Below are positions 53,644-63,270 of a stretch of 64,000 nt of DNA, piece by piece. Each line of letters opens with the position of its first letter. Position 1 is the first letter of the stretch. A model generated the notes under the pieces. That model saw only the letters and a list, made by a program, of their open reading frames with translations. It was not told the DNA's origin and ran no database searches. This DNA is from Flavobacteriales bacterium (GTDB lineage Bacteria; Bacteroidota; Bacteroidia; Flavobacteriales_F; PHOS-HE28), in NCBI GenBank assembly GCA_016713875.1, contig JADJOI010000003.1:1-64000 (forward strand), written 5' to 3'. A program made the position numbers and the translations under genes.

Positions 53644-55197
53644 ATGGATCGCACTTCTGCCCTGTGGTCCACCCTGCTCCTCGGGACGATCGTCCTGCGG
53701 CCCACCGCTTGCGCCCAGCCCTCCAGCTCCGGCACCGAGTTGTGGGTGACCTTCATGGAGAACCTGGACCTGCAGTTCAACACGCCGCCGTACTTCGAGC
53801 TGGTGATCTCGAGCGATGTCAGCACCCAGGGCGAGGTGCAGGTGCCGTACACCGGCTTCGCGATCCCGTTCTCCGTGCAGGCCCAGGACGATACGGTGAT
53901 CACCCTGCCCACGAACATCTACTACCCGGAGGGCGATGAGGCGGTGTTCAACTTCGGACTGCGCGTGGTGGCCGATGATCCGGTGAGCGTGTATGCCTAC
54001 CACCACCGGCTCTACTTCAGTGAAGCGTGCATGGCCCTGCCGACGACGCGTCTGGGCACGGACCATCTGGTGCTCGCGCATGAGGATGCGGTGTCCACGC
54101 AACCGTCCGCCTTCGCGGTGCTGGCCACGGTGGACAGCACCGTGGTGGAGGTGGTGCCGTCGGTGCTCACGGTGGGCTTCCGGCCGCCGGGCACGCCGTA
54201 CACCGTGCAGCTGGATGCCGGGCAGGTCTTCCAGCAGCAGGCCTTCGGCGACCTCAGCGGGTCACGCGTGCGCAGCCTGGACCCGGCCAAACCCATCGCG
54301 GTGTACGGCGGGGCGAAGCAGGCTCGGGTGAACTGTGCGTTGGCCGCGGACGACCACCTCTTCCAACAGGTGGAACCGCTGAGCGGCTGGGGCCGCATCT
54401 TCCGCATCGTGCCCTTCCTGGGGCGCGGGGGCGACGAACTGCGCGTGCTCGCCTCGGTGGACGGCACCACGGTGGAGCTTACCGGACAGGCACCGGTGGT
54501 GCTGGACAGCGGGGAGGTGGCCTCGTTCTTCGCTGCGGTCCCGCTCACGGTGCAGAGCTCGGCGCCGGTGGCGGTGGGCCAGTTCAACGACAGCCAGGGC
54601 TGCAACCCCGCGATGGGCGATCCCTGCTACCTGTGGGTGCATCCCTTCGACCGCACCGACCAGCGTGTGATCTGGACGGCCCTCACCGGCGCGGGCACGC
54701 CGTACCACTTCGTGAACATCGTGGCCCAGGGCGAGGCCGGACCGCCGGTGGTGTTGCTGGACGCGGTGGACATCAGTGCGCAGCTGCAGCCCATGGCCGG
54801 TGTGAGCGGCGTGTTCTGGGGGCAGTTCCCGGTGAGCGCGGGCATGCACCGGGTGGAGAGCGCGCAGGGCTTTCAGGCCTGGGCGTACGGCATGGGCGAC
54901 TACAACTCGTACGCCTTCCCCCTGGGCTACGGCACCGCGGACCTCACCACCTCGATCGCCGGGGTGGACGCGACAGGGCATGCGCCGCAAGCGTGGATGC
55001 TGTCCCCGGGTGACGAGCTGGACCGCACGCGCGTAGACCTTCCGCCACAGGCGGTGCTGGAGCTGCGCGATGCGTCAGGACGGCTCGTGCGGCGCTTCGG
55101 CGCGGGCGAACCGTTGATCGCGCCCGCCGCTGCGGGCAGCTACGTACTTCACACGCGGGACGCGTCCCACACACCCGTTCGGTTGTTCGTGCACTAA
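53644..55197 (+). CDS. Secreted IgGFc-binding-like protein
   Basis: 517 residues. Signal in SALWSTLLLGTIVLRPTACA; then GTELWVTFMENLDLQFN, YHHRLYFSEACMALPTTRLG and PIAVYGGAKQARVNCA, the pattern of the IgGFc-binding N-terminal (PF17517-like) domain. Later comes ASVDGTTVELTGQAPVVLDS and SAPVAVGQFNDSQGC. The C-terminus VLELRDASGRLVRRFGAGEP with AGSYVLHTRD looks like a short T9SS sorting domain without a classic PNP. Confidence 0.75.
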   Translation: MDRTSALWSTLLLGTIVLRPTACAQPSSSGTELWVTFMENLDLQFNTPPYFELVISSDVSTQGEVQVPYTGFAIPFSVQAQDDTVITLPTNIYYPEGDEAVFNFGLRVVADDPVSVYAYHHRLYFSEACMALPTTRLGTDHLVLAHEDAVSTQPSAFAVLATVDSTVVEVVPSVLTVGFRPPGTPYTVQLDAGQVFQQQAFGDLSGSRVRSLDPAKPIAVYGGAKQARVNCALAADDHLFQQVEPLSGWGRIFRIVPFLGRGGDELRVLASVDGTTVELTGQAPVVLDSGEVASFFAAVPLTVQSSAPVAVGQFNDSQGCNPAMGDPCYLWVHPFDRTDQRVIWTALTGAGTPYHFVNIVAQGEAGPPVVLLDAVDISAQLQPMAGVSGVFWGQFPVSAGMHRVESAQGFQAWAYGMGDYNSYAFPLGYGTADLTTSIAGVDATGHAPQAWMLSPGDELDRTRVDLPPQAVLELRDASGRLVRRFGAGEPLIAPAAAGSYVLHTRDASHTPVRLFVH

Positions 55198-55203
55198 GCG
55201 CGT

Positions 55204-56787
55204 TCAGCGCACCTTCAGCAGGTCCTTCACCTGCTGCCGGCGGCCGTTCTGTAAGCGGCAGTGGTACACGCCGGCCGGCAGGTCCTCCAGGTCCACGTCC
55301 ACTGTGTGCGTGCCCGCGGCCATGTCCTGGTTGCGCACCAGGCGCACCACGCGGCCCTGATCATCGAACACATGGATGGCGACGCGACCGCCCTCGCTGG
55401 TGAAGCGCAGGCTGGTGCGATCGGTGAACGGATTAGGCCAAGCCTCCAGCAGGCTGGTGCCGCTGCCCTGGTTGGCCTCGTGGATGCCGATGCCGAGGCA
55501 GCCGTCGGGGTCCACCACGGCCAGGGGCTGGTAGGTGTTCAGCAGCACGGTATCCACGTCGGCCTGGGCCATGCAGAACCAGTCGCGCAGCACGCTGGCG
55601 TACACGCTGCGGAAGTCGTACTGCATGGGCAGGTTGGTGGTGAAGTTGGTGTTGGGGCTGATGGTGGGGTTGTTGCCCAGCAGCCCGGGCATCACCTGGG
55701 TGCCGAAAAGGAACATCGGGGCCGCCGCGCCATGGTCGGTGCCCCCCGAGGCGTTGCTCATCACCCGGCGCCCGAACTCGCTGAAGGTCATGCCCAGGAC
55801 ACGGTCCTGCAGGCCCAGCAGCTGCAGGTCGTCCTGGAAGGCGCGGATGGCGTCGCTGACGCCCTGGAGCAGGTCGGGGTGCACGCCGGCGGTGGTGTCG
55901 TTGGTGAGCGTCTGCTGTGCATGCGTGTCGAAGCCCTGGTCGCTCACCCAGTAGATCTTGGTCTTGAGGCCGCCGCAAATGAGCTGCGCCACCACCTTGA
56001 GGGCCTGGGCCAGTTGCGCGCCGGGCTGGTTGCCGGTGGGGTACATCGTGCTCTGGTTGCAGCCCACCTGCGCGGCGGCGTTGATCACATCGCCATACAG
56101 GTCCGTCTGGCGCTGCACGGTGCGCACGAAGTCCAGCTTGCCGCCCTTGCAATCGGCCGTCACCGGGTCGGTGTAGATGTTGTTGGTGAGGTTGAGCGGG
56201 TCGTCGGTGTTGTAGATCGCCGCGCCCATGCTGACGCCGAGGTGCTGCAGGCCCGGGCCGATGGGACCGCCCACGCGGATGGCGAGCGGGTCGGGCATGT
56301 CGGTGTTGGGGAAGCCCACCGGGTAGTTCGGGTACTCGAAGTGCAGGAAGCGCCCGGCCCAGCCGCTGTCAAGGAGCTGGTTGGCGTCGGAGCCCGTTTC
56401 CCAGATGTCGGTGCTGCGGAAGTGGCTGAAGTTGGGGTCCGGATACCCCACGCTCTGGATGATGGCCAGCTTGCCGTCGTCCCACAGGTCCATCAGGCCT
56501 GTCATGCGCGGGTGCAGTCCGGTGGCGCCGTTGGTACCGCTGAGGGGCAGCACGCTGGTCTCGGGCACCAGCACGTTGCTGCGGAACTGGCTCAGCAGCT
56601 GGTACTGGTCGATGGGGATCACGGTGCTGAGGCCGTCGTTGCCGCCATAGAGCTGCACCACCACCAGCACGCGGTCCTCGCCCACGCCGTTGAGCAGGGG
56701 CGCCAGCATGGGGTTGGAGAAGCCGCGCACCGTGAAGCCGCCCACGGTGGCCATGGACATCGAGCGGAGGAAGTTCCTGCGTTGCAT
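55204..56787 (-). CDS. DUF1501 protein with T9SS domain
   Basis: 527 residues. An N-terminal Tat-like or Sec-like start MQRRNFLRSMSMATVGGF, then VLVVVQLYGGNDGLSTVIPI (DUF1501 core), HPRMTGLMDLWDDGKLAIIQ, FDTHAQQTLTND and MTFSEFGRRVMSNASGGTDH, GAAAPMFLFG. The sorting domain AWPNPFTDRTSLRF ... LPAGVYHCRLQNG follows. Downstream partner of DUF1800 (11 bp gap), the usual two-gene operon. Sulfatase-like fold; substrate unknown. Confidence 0.92.
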   Translation of the reverse strand: MQRRNFLRSMSMATVGGFTVRGFSNPMLAPLLNGVGEDRVLVVVQLYGGNDGLSTVIPIDQYQLLSQFRSNVLVPETSVLPLSGTNGATGLHPRMTGLMDLWDDGKLAIIQSVGYPDPNFSHFRSTDIWETGSDANQLLDSGWAGRFLHFEYPNYPVGFPNTDMPDPLAIRVGGPIGPGLQHLGVSMGAAIYNTDDPLNLTNNIYTDPVTADCKGGKLDFVRTVQRQTDLYGDVINAAAQVGCNQSTMYPTGNQPGAQLAQALKVVAQLICGGLKTKIYWVSDQGFDTHAQQTLTNDTTAGVHPDLLQGVSDAIRAFQDDLQLLGLQDRVLGMTFSEFGRRVMSNASGGTDHGAAAPMFLFGTQVMPGLLGNNPTISPNTNFTTNLPMQYDFRSVYASVLRDWFCMAQADVDTVLLNTYQPLAVVDPDGCLGIGIHEANQGSGTSLLEAWPNPFTDRTSLRFTSEGGRVAIHVFDDQGRVVRLVRNQDMAAGTHTVDVDLEDLPAGVYHCRLQNGRRQQVKDLLKVR

Positions 56788-56798
56788 GGTCGGTGGGT

Positions 56799-58460
56799 TC
56801 AGTGGATGTGGGTCTCGGCGGCGCCCAGCATGTCGATGGTGAGCCAGAGCAGGATCGTGGGCACCAGCTGGGCGGTCATGTCCTGCGTGTTCGGATCGGC
56901 CACGTACGTGGAATAAGCGAACGTCCAGTAGTAGTCCTGTGACTGACCGAGCAGCAGGATGCTCGTCTTCAACTGGTTCCGCACTCCCTGGCTGATGGGA
57001 GCGGCGTAGTACAGTTCCACCATGTCCACCAGCAACTGGTTGGGGTCGCTGGGGTTGCTGAGCTGCTCGCAGAAGGCCACCAGGTCGATCTTCAACTCGA
57101 GGTTCTGGCTTTGCGCTTGGTAAAGGTTGGCGGGGGTGGAGAAGCCGGTGTACAGGATGCCCTGCAGGCTGAAGTTCCGCGCTGGGAACGTGGCGGTGTC
57201 CACCCAGATGTCATCGTACTGCGGGAACTGATAGTAGGCGGGCCAGCCGGCCACGTTGGGCGGGTTGCCGATCTCCTGGCCGCAGTACGCGACCAGGTAG
57301 TATACGTCCATCCACACGCGGTACTGCGCCTCGAACTGCGTGGCGTCGGGCATGGGCATGCTGAACTGGCGGAGCGTTCCCACTACGAGGTCCGCCGGGC
57401 TCTTGATCATGCAGCCGCGCAGGTCGGCGGTGTAGAAGTGGTCGCTGGTGAGCAGGGCCTGCATCACGATGCGGATCTGGTCGGGGGCGCCGGCGTTGTT
57501 GCGGAAGAGCTCGGCCAGTGGCTGGATCACATCGGTCTCCGCGGCGGCGCTGATCTCGCCGTGCACGAACCAGCGGTAGATCTCGCGACAGATGAAGAGG
57601 CTCACCTCCTCCTTGGCGAAGATCATGTTCAGCAGGGCGTTGAGCTCGCTGGCGCCGCCGTTGATGCCGGTCTGCCCCTGGATCACCGTGTTGTTGAAGA
57701 ACGGGCTGAACTGTTTGTCGGTGATGGCGTGCAGGAACGGCAGGCAGATGGTCTGCGGCACGATGGGCTGCCCGCCACTGCTGGTCTGCACCGTCCATCC
57801 GGTGAGCACCTGCGCGGCCGCCTGCACGTCGCTCTCGGTGTATCCGCTGCCCTGGCCCAGGGTGAAGAGCTCCATGAGCTCACGCGCGTAGTTCTCGTCC
57901 GGTGCGGTGGCGATGTTCAGGTAGCCGTTGAGGTAAATGAGCATCGCGGGCTCCAGCGTCACATCGTACATCAGCTGACGGAAGTTGCCCAGGCAGGCAT
58001 CGCGGATCAGCTGGTTCAGGCTGTAGAGCGCTTCGGGCATGAACACCGCTCCTGCCTGGGTGGGCATATGATTGTTCCAGAACAAGGACATCTTCTCGCG
58101 CAAGGTCCGTTCCTGGCCTACGAAGAGCCCCATCTGCCACGCAGCGAGGCTCTGGATGCGGTACCCGCGCGGATCGATCGGCGCCTGCGGGTCACTGGGT
58201 GTGTTCACCCAGGTGCTACCGAAGGGCACATCCGGGTCCACCAGCGAGGGGTCCGGTTGGTTATTGCCATCAGGCGCCGTGTACGCTTTGATCGGCGGAG
58301 GCACGTTGGTGCTGAAGGTGAGCAGGGCGTCCACCACCTGGTTGAGCGACATCCCCTGGAAGTGGACCATGTCCGCCGGTGAAACACCGAAAAGCGTGCG
58401 GCGGAGCAGATGCAGCAGTTCCGGTTTGTCGAAGGGGCCGGTATAGGGTTGGATGGCCAT
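56799..58460 (-). CDS. DUF1800 protein
   Basis: 553 residues. LLHLLRRTLFGVSPADMVHF, REKMSLFWNNHMPTQAG, NENYARELMELFTLGQG-like sequence with YTESDVQAAAQVLTGWTVQ, FICREIYRWFVHGEI and ADLVVGTLRQFSMPMP are all DUF1800 hallmarks. First gene of the DUF1800-DUF1501 operon on the minus strand. It has no clear signal peptide. Confidence 0.92.
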   Translation of the reverse strand: MAIQPYTGPFDKPELLHLLRRTLFGVSPADMVHFQGMSLNQVVDALLTFSTNVPPPIKAYTAPDGNNQPDPSLVDPDVPFGSTWVNTPSDPQAPIDPRGYRIQSLAAWQMGLFVGQERTLREKMSLFWNNHMPTQAGAVFMPEALYSLNQLIRDACLGNFRQLMYDVTLEPAMLIYLNGYLNIATAPDENYARELMELFTLGQGSGYTESDVQAAAQVLTGWTVQTSSGGQPIVPQTICLPFLHAITDKQFSPFFNNTVIQGQTGINGGASELNALLNMIFAKEEVSLFICREIYRWFVHGEISAAAETDVIQPLAELFRNNAGAPDQIRIVMQALLTSDHFYTADLRGCMIKSPADLVVGTLRQFSMPMPDATQFEAQYRVWMDVYYLVAYCGQEIGNPPNVAGWPAYYQFPQYDDIWVDTATFPARNFSLQGILYTGFSTPANLYQAQSQNLELKIDLVAFCEQLSNPSDPNQLLVDMVELYYAAPISQGVRNQLKTSILLLGQSQDYYWTFAYSTYVADPNTQDMTAQLVPTILLWLTIDMLGAAETHIH

Positions 58461-58604
58461 GGGCTGCGGTTCAGGTGCGGAGGTTCGACGGTGGTACCTG
58501 GCGAAGGTTCAACCAAGGTAGAACAGCCACCATGCCGGGTCCAGACCCGGAAGGCGCTTTTTCATCAACACCCGGTGAACTGGGAAAGGACCGGCCACAC
58601 GGCC

Positions 58605-59603
58605 TTAACGCTGCCTCACGCCGATCAGCATGTCGGCCTCGCGCATCCAGGCCAGGGTCCCGGTCAGCGAGTCGTCGAAGGGGCGCGGGCTGAAGCCGAG
58701 CTCCGCCTGGGCCTTGGTGCTGCGGATGTCGGGGTGGCCCTCTAGCAGGGCGGTGAGGGCCTCGTGCGTCATCAGGGGTGTGCGGCCGGTGAGGCGGGCC
58801 TGAAGGCGGAACACGGGCACCAGGCTCCGCAACAGGCCCAACGGCGCCACACGTTGCACGGTGCGGCGCCCGGCCGCACGGCCCACGGCAGCGGAGAGTT
58901 CACGCACCGTGCGGTAGCTACCGCTCAGCAGGTATTTGGAACCGGCGGCACCGTGCGTAAGGGCTTCCGCGATGGCGCGAGCCACATCACGCACATCCAC
59001 GAAGTCGTAACCGCCTGGCGGTAGCAGGGGCACTTTGCCGTTGTGCACGTCGGCGATGGCGCGTCCCAGCAGCGAAGGCCCGTGGTCCATCGGACCGAAC
59101 ACCGAGGTGGGTGCCAGGATGACGGCGTTCAGCCCGTTCGCCGCCACAGCATCTCGTACAACTTCGTCAGCCGCGGCCTTGCTGCGGTCATAGGCCGGAG
59201 CAGTGGGGCGTGTGGGTCCGCGCGATTCGTCGAGCGGTTCGTTGAGCGGGTGGCTATCGTAGCTGTGGATGCTGCTCACATGCACCAGACGCTTCACGCC
59301 ATGGCGGAGGCAGGCCTGCACGATGTGGCGCGTGCCCTCTACGTTCACGCGGGGAACCAGCGGGTCGTGGTTGCTGTCGATGCTGATGCGGGCGGCAAGG
59401 TGCATCACGGCGTCGCTGCCCGCCACGAAGCGGTCCACCGCGTCGGCATCCAGCAGGTCGCCCGTCACACGTTCCGCGTCGAGGTGGGCGATGCCGTCCG
59501 AGCGATGGTGCACGAGCAGGCGCAGGGTGTGGCCCCGCTCCAACAACAGCGGAGCGAGCACGGTGCCGATGTGGCCGTTGGCGCCGGTGACCGCGATGCG
59601 CAT
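58605..59603 (-). CDS. NAD-dependent epimerase/dehydratase (extended SDR)
   Basis: 332 residues. MRIAVTGANGHIGTVLAPLL carries the G-x-x-G-x-x-G NAD site; VMHLAARISIDSNHDPLV, VHVSSIHSYDSHPLNEPLDE (Ser) and YDRSKAAADEVVRDAV (Y-x3-K) complete the catalytic set. Overlap-spaced (1 bp gap) with the upstream 5-alpha-reductase-like gene, so the two are an operon possibly acting on a steroid/terpenoid-like substrate (inference). Confidence 0.88.
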   Translation of the reverse strand: MRIAVTGANGHIGTVLAPLLLERGHTLRLLVHHRSDGIAHLDAERVTGDLLDADAVDRFVAGSDAVMHLAARISIDSNHDPLVPRVNVEGTRHIVQACLRHGVKRLVHVSSIHSYDSHPLNEPLDESRGPTRPTAPAYDRSKAAADEVVRDAVAANGLNAVILAPTSVFGPMDHGPSLLGRAIADVHNGKVPLLPPGGYDFVDVRDVARAIAEALTHGAAGSKYLLSGSYRTVRELSAAVGRAAGRRTVQRVAPLGLLRSLVPVFRLQARLTGRTPLMTHEALTALLEGHPDIRSTKAQAELGFSPRPFDDSLTGTLAWMREADMLIGVRQR

Positions 59604-59604
59604 G

Positions 59605-60348
59605 TTACCAGAGGTAGGGGACCACGGCTTTGCGGTCGCGCGGGTAGTCGGCGAAGCGCTCGCGGTACCAGGCGTGGTGGTTGTGGGCGCGCGGGGCCAG
59701 GGTGGCGAAGGTCCACACCGCGAAGCTCAGGGCGGGCAGCGACCAAGCGGCCAGGGCGAAGCCGGTCCACTCGACGATCTCGCCGAAGTGGTTGGGGCAG
59801 CTGATGCGGTCGAAGAGGCCGCCGCGCGGGACCTGATAGCCGGTGCCAGCGGCGCGCAGGGCGATGAGGCGGGCGTCGGCCCAGCGGTTGATGCCCATGC
59901 CCGCGAAGAAGAGCAGCACCCCGGCCCCGGCCATCGCATCGGGGAAGGGGCGGTCCGGCGGGGCGATGTGGCCGAGCCACCAGCCGTTGAGGCCGCCGTT
60001 GATCGCGTTGAACAGCACGGCGCTCAGCACGATCACCACGGGCATGCGCTTGCCGCTCGTGCGCAGGCGGAAGGGGAAGACCAGCGTGCGGTTGATGTAG
60101 TGGAGGGTCCACAGGCCGACGAGCAGCCAGGTGAGCGGGCCGTGCTCGCGCGGCCCCAGCACCACCATCAGCGGGAACACGAGCAGGGCGGGCAGCTCCA
60201 TCCAGAACCAGCCCCAGTGGTTGGGCAGGGTGGGGCCCCAGCCCTGGGTGACGTGGCGGCCATAGGGCGCGCGCACCTTCAGGAGCACCGGCAGGGTCAC
60301 CACAGCCACCCCGATCCACGCGACGACCGCCCAGGTGAACGCATCCAT
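59605..60348 (-). CDS. 3-oxo-5-alpha-steroid 4-dehydrogenase-like membrane enzyme
   Basis: 247 residues with six or so membrane helices. WTLHYINRTLVFPFRLRTSG, then YQVPRGGLFDRISCPNHFGE, EIVEWTGFALAAWSLPAL and HHAWYRERFADYPRDRKAVV match the steroid 5-alpha-reductase C-terminal domain (PF02544), including N-H-F-G-E and Y-P. NADPH-dependent reduction of an enone is the family reaction; native substrate unknown. Confidence 0.88.
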   Translation of the reverse strand: MDAFTWAVVAWIGVAVVTLPVLLKVRAPYGRHVTQGWGPTLPNHWGWFWMELPALLVFPLMVVLGPREHGPLTWLLVGLWTLHYINRTLVFPFRLRTSGKRMPVVIVLSAVLFNAINGGLNGWWLGHIAPPDRPFPDAMAGAGVLLFFAGMGINRWADARLIALRAAGTGYQVPRGGLFDRISCPNHFGEIVEWTGFALAAWSLPALSFAVWTFATLAPRAHNHHAWYRERFADYPRDRKAVVPYLW

Positions 60349-60396
60349 GGGGCGATGTTACGCAACGCGGTGTTCACCGTGTGCGCTCCGCACCGA

Positions 60397-62271
60397 TCAC
60401 GGTCGCTTCACGAACCGCGCGTGGGCCGTGCGCCCCGCACCGGTCACCTGCACCGAGTAGAGCCCGCTGGACAATTGGCTCACGTCCAGCTGCACAGCCG
60501 TGGTCGTCGCCCGATCCACCTGGTCCACCGCTCGCCCCGCTTGATCGATCACCCGCACTTGCACCCGCTCACCCATCCCTTCGGGCAGCAGCAGGTGCAG
60601 CTCATCGGTCGCCGGGTTGGGCCGCACCCGCAGGGCATCGGGGCGAGCTTCACCACCCGCCACGCCGGAGGTCTGATCCACCACGAAGACCGCGTCGTTG
60701 GTGCGGATGGGGGGATTGAAGTCGAAATAGATGTCTACGCGGTTGGCCACCACCGTGCCCAGGGGCAGGTTGTTGTTCGGGGTGAACCGGAAGGTGACCG
60801 AGCCGTTGCTGAGCAGCACGTCGGTGCCGCTGTCCGGCAGCATGATGTGGTCGAAGCGCAGGTCCAGCACACCGTGGATCAGGTGCACGGTGCACGGGTG
60901 CGTGCTGCCGATGAAGGTGAGCGTCGTCGGGTCCAGCTCGGCGGGCAGCGTGTCCACGAGCCGCACGTGTTCCGCGAGGAAAGTGCCGGTGTTCTGGAAG
61001 CGGATCGTGTAGGTCACCGGCGTGCCGTCCGCCACCTCCTGCGGGGTGAGCGTCTCCGGCGTCACCCGCTTGTCGTTGGGGTCGTAGGAGCCCACCACGA
61101 GCGGCGTGATGGTCCAGGTGTCGTTCGTGGGGTCATCATCGGGCGTGGTGAGCTGCGCCGTGCAGACGAGCTGCGTCCCCAGTGGGACGTTGGAGGGCGT
61201 CAGGACCGTGGCGTTCAGCATCACCACCTCGCCCAGCTCCAGCGTATCCAGGTCCCAGCTCAGGGTATTGCCGTTCAGCACGGCGGCCGGGTTGCTGGAC
61301 ACGAACTGCTGCAGGGGATCGAAGGACAGGTCCACCGTTCCATCGGTACGCACGTTGCCGGTGTTGGTGACGAACACGGTGATCGTCGTCTGAAAGCCCG
61401 GTCGTGGCTGTGGGGTCATAGTGCCCCATCCCCCAAGGTCGTGCAGGGGCGCGGTGGCCGTCATCGCCAACTGATGGCCGGGCGACGCAACGCCGTTGGT
61501 GACGGTGACCAGGTAGGGTGTACCGCCTTGCACGTCCGCCGCTCCGGGGGAGACGATCAGTTCGTAGGTGCCTGCGGACAGGGGGAGCCGGAAGCTGCTG
61601 TCGGGCCCCGTGGTGGTCATCGAACTGCCCGGTACCGCACGCACGGTGCGGTTGAGGATGGGATGGTCGCCGGGCCCGTAGCTGCCGTTCAGGTCCACGT
61701 CCAGGAAGACGAAGCCGCTGACCGGGTCGAAGCCGCCGGTGTCGCAGGCGCACGTGGTCGACCATACCTCGCCCACGGTCCAGGGGTCGCCATCGTCGCA
61801 GGGGAAGCCGGTGTTCTGGTAACCGAAGGGCACACCGTCGCACGCGATCGCCGGGACGGTGCAGATGCAGTTCGGGGACCACACTTCCGTGGTGGTCAGC
61901 GGATCGCCGTCATCGCAGGCCGTGCCGGGCAGCGCGGTGCCGGATTCAACGGCATTGCAATCGATGATCGACCACCCCCTGCAGACGCAGTCCACGTCCA
62001 CCACATCGTTGACGGTCAATGGACTACCGTCGTCGCAGACCATACCGGGGAACAGCGGCCCACCGGGTGTGCCGGAGCAATCAAAGGGCAGGCCCACGCA
62101 CACGCAGTTGGCGTCCCACGTATCGTTACCGGTGAACGCGTTGTTGTCATTGCAGCTGGTCCCCGGCAGGGCGGAACCGCCGAGCACGCCGAGGCAATCC
62201 ACCTGTGAACGGACGGGCGCAGCGCAAAGGAGCGCACCCACAAGACAGGGCAGAAGGACCGGTGGGCGCAC
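60397..62271 (-). CDS. Secreted Cys-rich repeat protein with DUF7619-like and T9SS domains
   Basis: About 624 residues from a GTG at 62271 that gives the signal RPPVLLPCLVGALLCAAPVR. Five repeats of ~45 residues follow with the pattern C-D-D-G-x-x-x-T-x-x-x-x-W-x-x-x-C-x-C (TSCNDNNAFTGNDTWDANCV, TACDDGDPLTTTEVWSPNCI). Then a SdrD-like domain (FVFLDVDLNGSYGPGDHP), a D-P-N-D-K-R conserved repeat domain (VVGSYDPNDKRVTPETLTPQ), and the sorting domain VRPNPATDELHLLL ... LSSGLYSVQVTG. The in-frame ATGs further upstream lie in the divergent xth promoter region. Confidence 0.82.
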   Translation of the reverse strand: MRPPVLLPCLVGALLCAAPVRSQVDCLGVLGGSALPGTSCNDNNAFTGNDTWDANCVCVGLPFDCSGTPGGPLFPGMVCDDGSPLTVNDVVDVDCVCRGWSIIDCNAVESGTALPGTACDDGDPLTTTEVWSPNCICTVPAIACDGVPFGYQNTGFPCDDGDPWTVGEVWSTTCACDTGGFDPVSGFVFLDVDLNGSYGPGDHPILNRTVRAVPGSSMTTTGPDSSFRLPLSAGTYELIVSPGAADVQGGTPYLVTVTNGVASPGHQLAMTATAPLHDLGGWGTMTPQPRPGFQTTITVFVTNTGNVRTDGTVDLSFDPLQQFVSSNPAAVLNGNTLSWDLDTLELGEVVMLNATVLTPSNVPLGTQLVCTAQLTTPDDDPTNDTWTITPLVVGSYDPNDKRVTPETLTPQEVADGTPVTYTIRFQNTGTFLAEHVRLVDTLPAELDPTTLTFIGSTHPCTVHLIHGVLDLRFDHIMLPDSGTDVLLSNGSVTFRFTPNNNLPLGTVVANRVDIYFDFNPPIRTNDAVFVVDQTSGVAGGEARPDALRVRPNPATDELHLLLPEGMGERVQVRVIDQAGRAVDQVDRATTTAVQLDVSQLSSGLYSVQVTGAGRTAHARFVKRP

Positions 62272-62374
62272 GGGAAAGTCGGTTGGTGAAGTGAAGCTAG
62301 GGGTTCCGTGCGGAACGCACCGTTCGCCATCGACCAAGGCGATGGGAGCGGGATTGACGCGCACCTTTGCGCCC

Positions 62375-63136
62375 ATGAAGCTCATCTCCTTCAATGTGAA
62401 CGGCATCCGGGCCAGCGTGGGCAAGGGCCTGCACCACACGCTACGGGCGCTCGATGCCGACATCGTCTGCTTCCAGGAGACCAAGGCCACGCCCGAACAG
62501 GTGGCGCAGGCCCTTGCCGGCGTGGACGGCTACCACGTGAACGCCTACGGCGCGCTGAAGCCGGGCTACAGCGGCACGGCCATCGTCAGTCGGGAGAAGC
62601 CGTCCATGGTGGCCTTCGGCATCGGCATGAAGGGCCACGACGACGAGGGCCGCGTGGTCACATGCGCGTTCAAGGACGTGGTGGTGGTGAACGTGTACAC
62701 ACCCAACAGCGGCGAGGGCATGAAGCGGCTGGGCTACCGCGGCGAGTGGGATGCGGCGTTCAGGACCTATGTGAACAAGCTCGCCCAAGGCAAGCGGCCC
62801 GTCATCGTCACCGGCGACCTCAACGTGGCCCACCAGCCCATCGACCTCGCCCGGCCCAAGGACAACTACAACAAGACCAGCGGCTACACGCAGCAGGAGA
62901 TCGACGGCCTGAGCGCGCTGCTCGCCTCCGGCTGGGTGGACAGCTTCCGCCACCGGCACCCCGACGTGGTGAAGTACAGCTGGTGGAGCCAGCGCTTCGG
63001 CGCGCGCACCAAGAACGTGGGCTGGCGCATCGACTACGTGCTCGTCACCAAGGGCTTCGAGACAAAGGTGAAGGACGCCTTCATCCTCAACGAGGTGATG
63101 GGCAGCGACCATTGCCCGGTGGGGATCACGTGGTAG
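62375..63136 (+). CDS. xth: Exodeoxyribonuclease III (AP endonuclease)
   Basis: 253 residues. MKLISFNVNGIRASVGKG, ADIVCFQETKATPEQVAQAL (catalytic Glu), YTPNSGEGMKRLGYR, VIVTGDLNVAHQPIDL (D-x-N), and VGWRIDYVLVTKGF with MGSDHCPVGITW (S-D-H-C-P) are all diagnostic of ExoIII family DNA repair nucleases. Full length, start at 62375. Divergent from the Cys-rich T9SS gene. Confidence 0.95.
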   Translation: MKLISFNVNGIRASVGKGLHHTLRALDADIVCFQETKATPEQVAQALAGVDGYHVNAYGALKPGYSGTAIVSREKPSMVAFGIGMKGHDDEGRVVTCAFKDVVVVNVYTPNSGEGMKRLGYRGEWDAAFRTYVNKLAQGKRPVIVTGDLNVAHQPIDLARPKDNYNKTSGYTQQEIDGLSALLASGWVDSFRHRHPDVVKYSWWSQRFGARTKNVGWRIDYVLVTKGFETKVKDAFILNEVMGSDHCPVGITW

Positions 63137-63149
63137 GTCATGGTGGACG

Positions 63150-63226
63150 AGTATGCGAGTGTGAGAGTATCGAGTGAGCGAGTAGCGAGTGGAGTCCTAC
63201 TCGCCACTCTCACACTCGCTACTCAC
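63150..63226. repeat. Heptad-repeat hairpin upstream of DUF4260 gene
   Basis: Units of the form GAGTNNC at ~7-bp spacing on the left arm (GAGTGTGAGAGT, GAGTGAGCGAGTAGC) and their reverse complement on the right arm (ACTCGCCACTCTCACACTCG, CTACTC). The arms could pair over ~26 bp. Same architecture as the insert in icmF at 13217-13300 but different heptamer. Confidence 0.8.
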
Positions 63227-63270
63227 CCCAACGGCTTCCATCCGATCACAACACCTCCATCAACGGTCAC

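Noticed and set aside
59269..62208. Plus-strand 979-codon frame
   Set aside because: Shadow of the SDR, reductase and Cys-rich T9SS genes; composition is Gly/Arg/His-rich with no domain.
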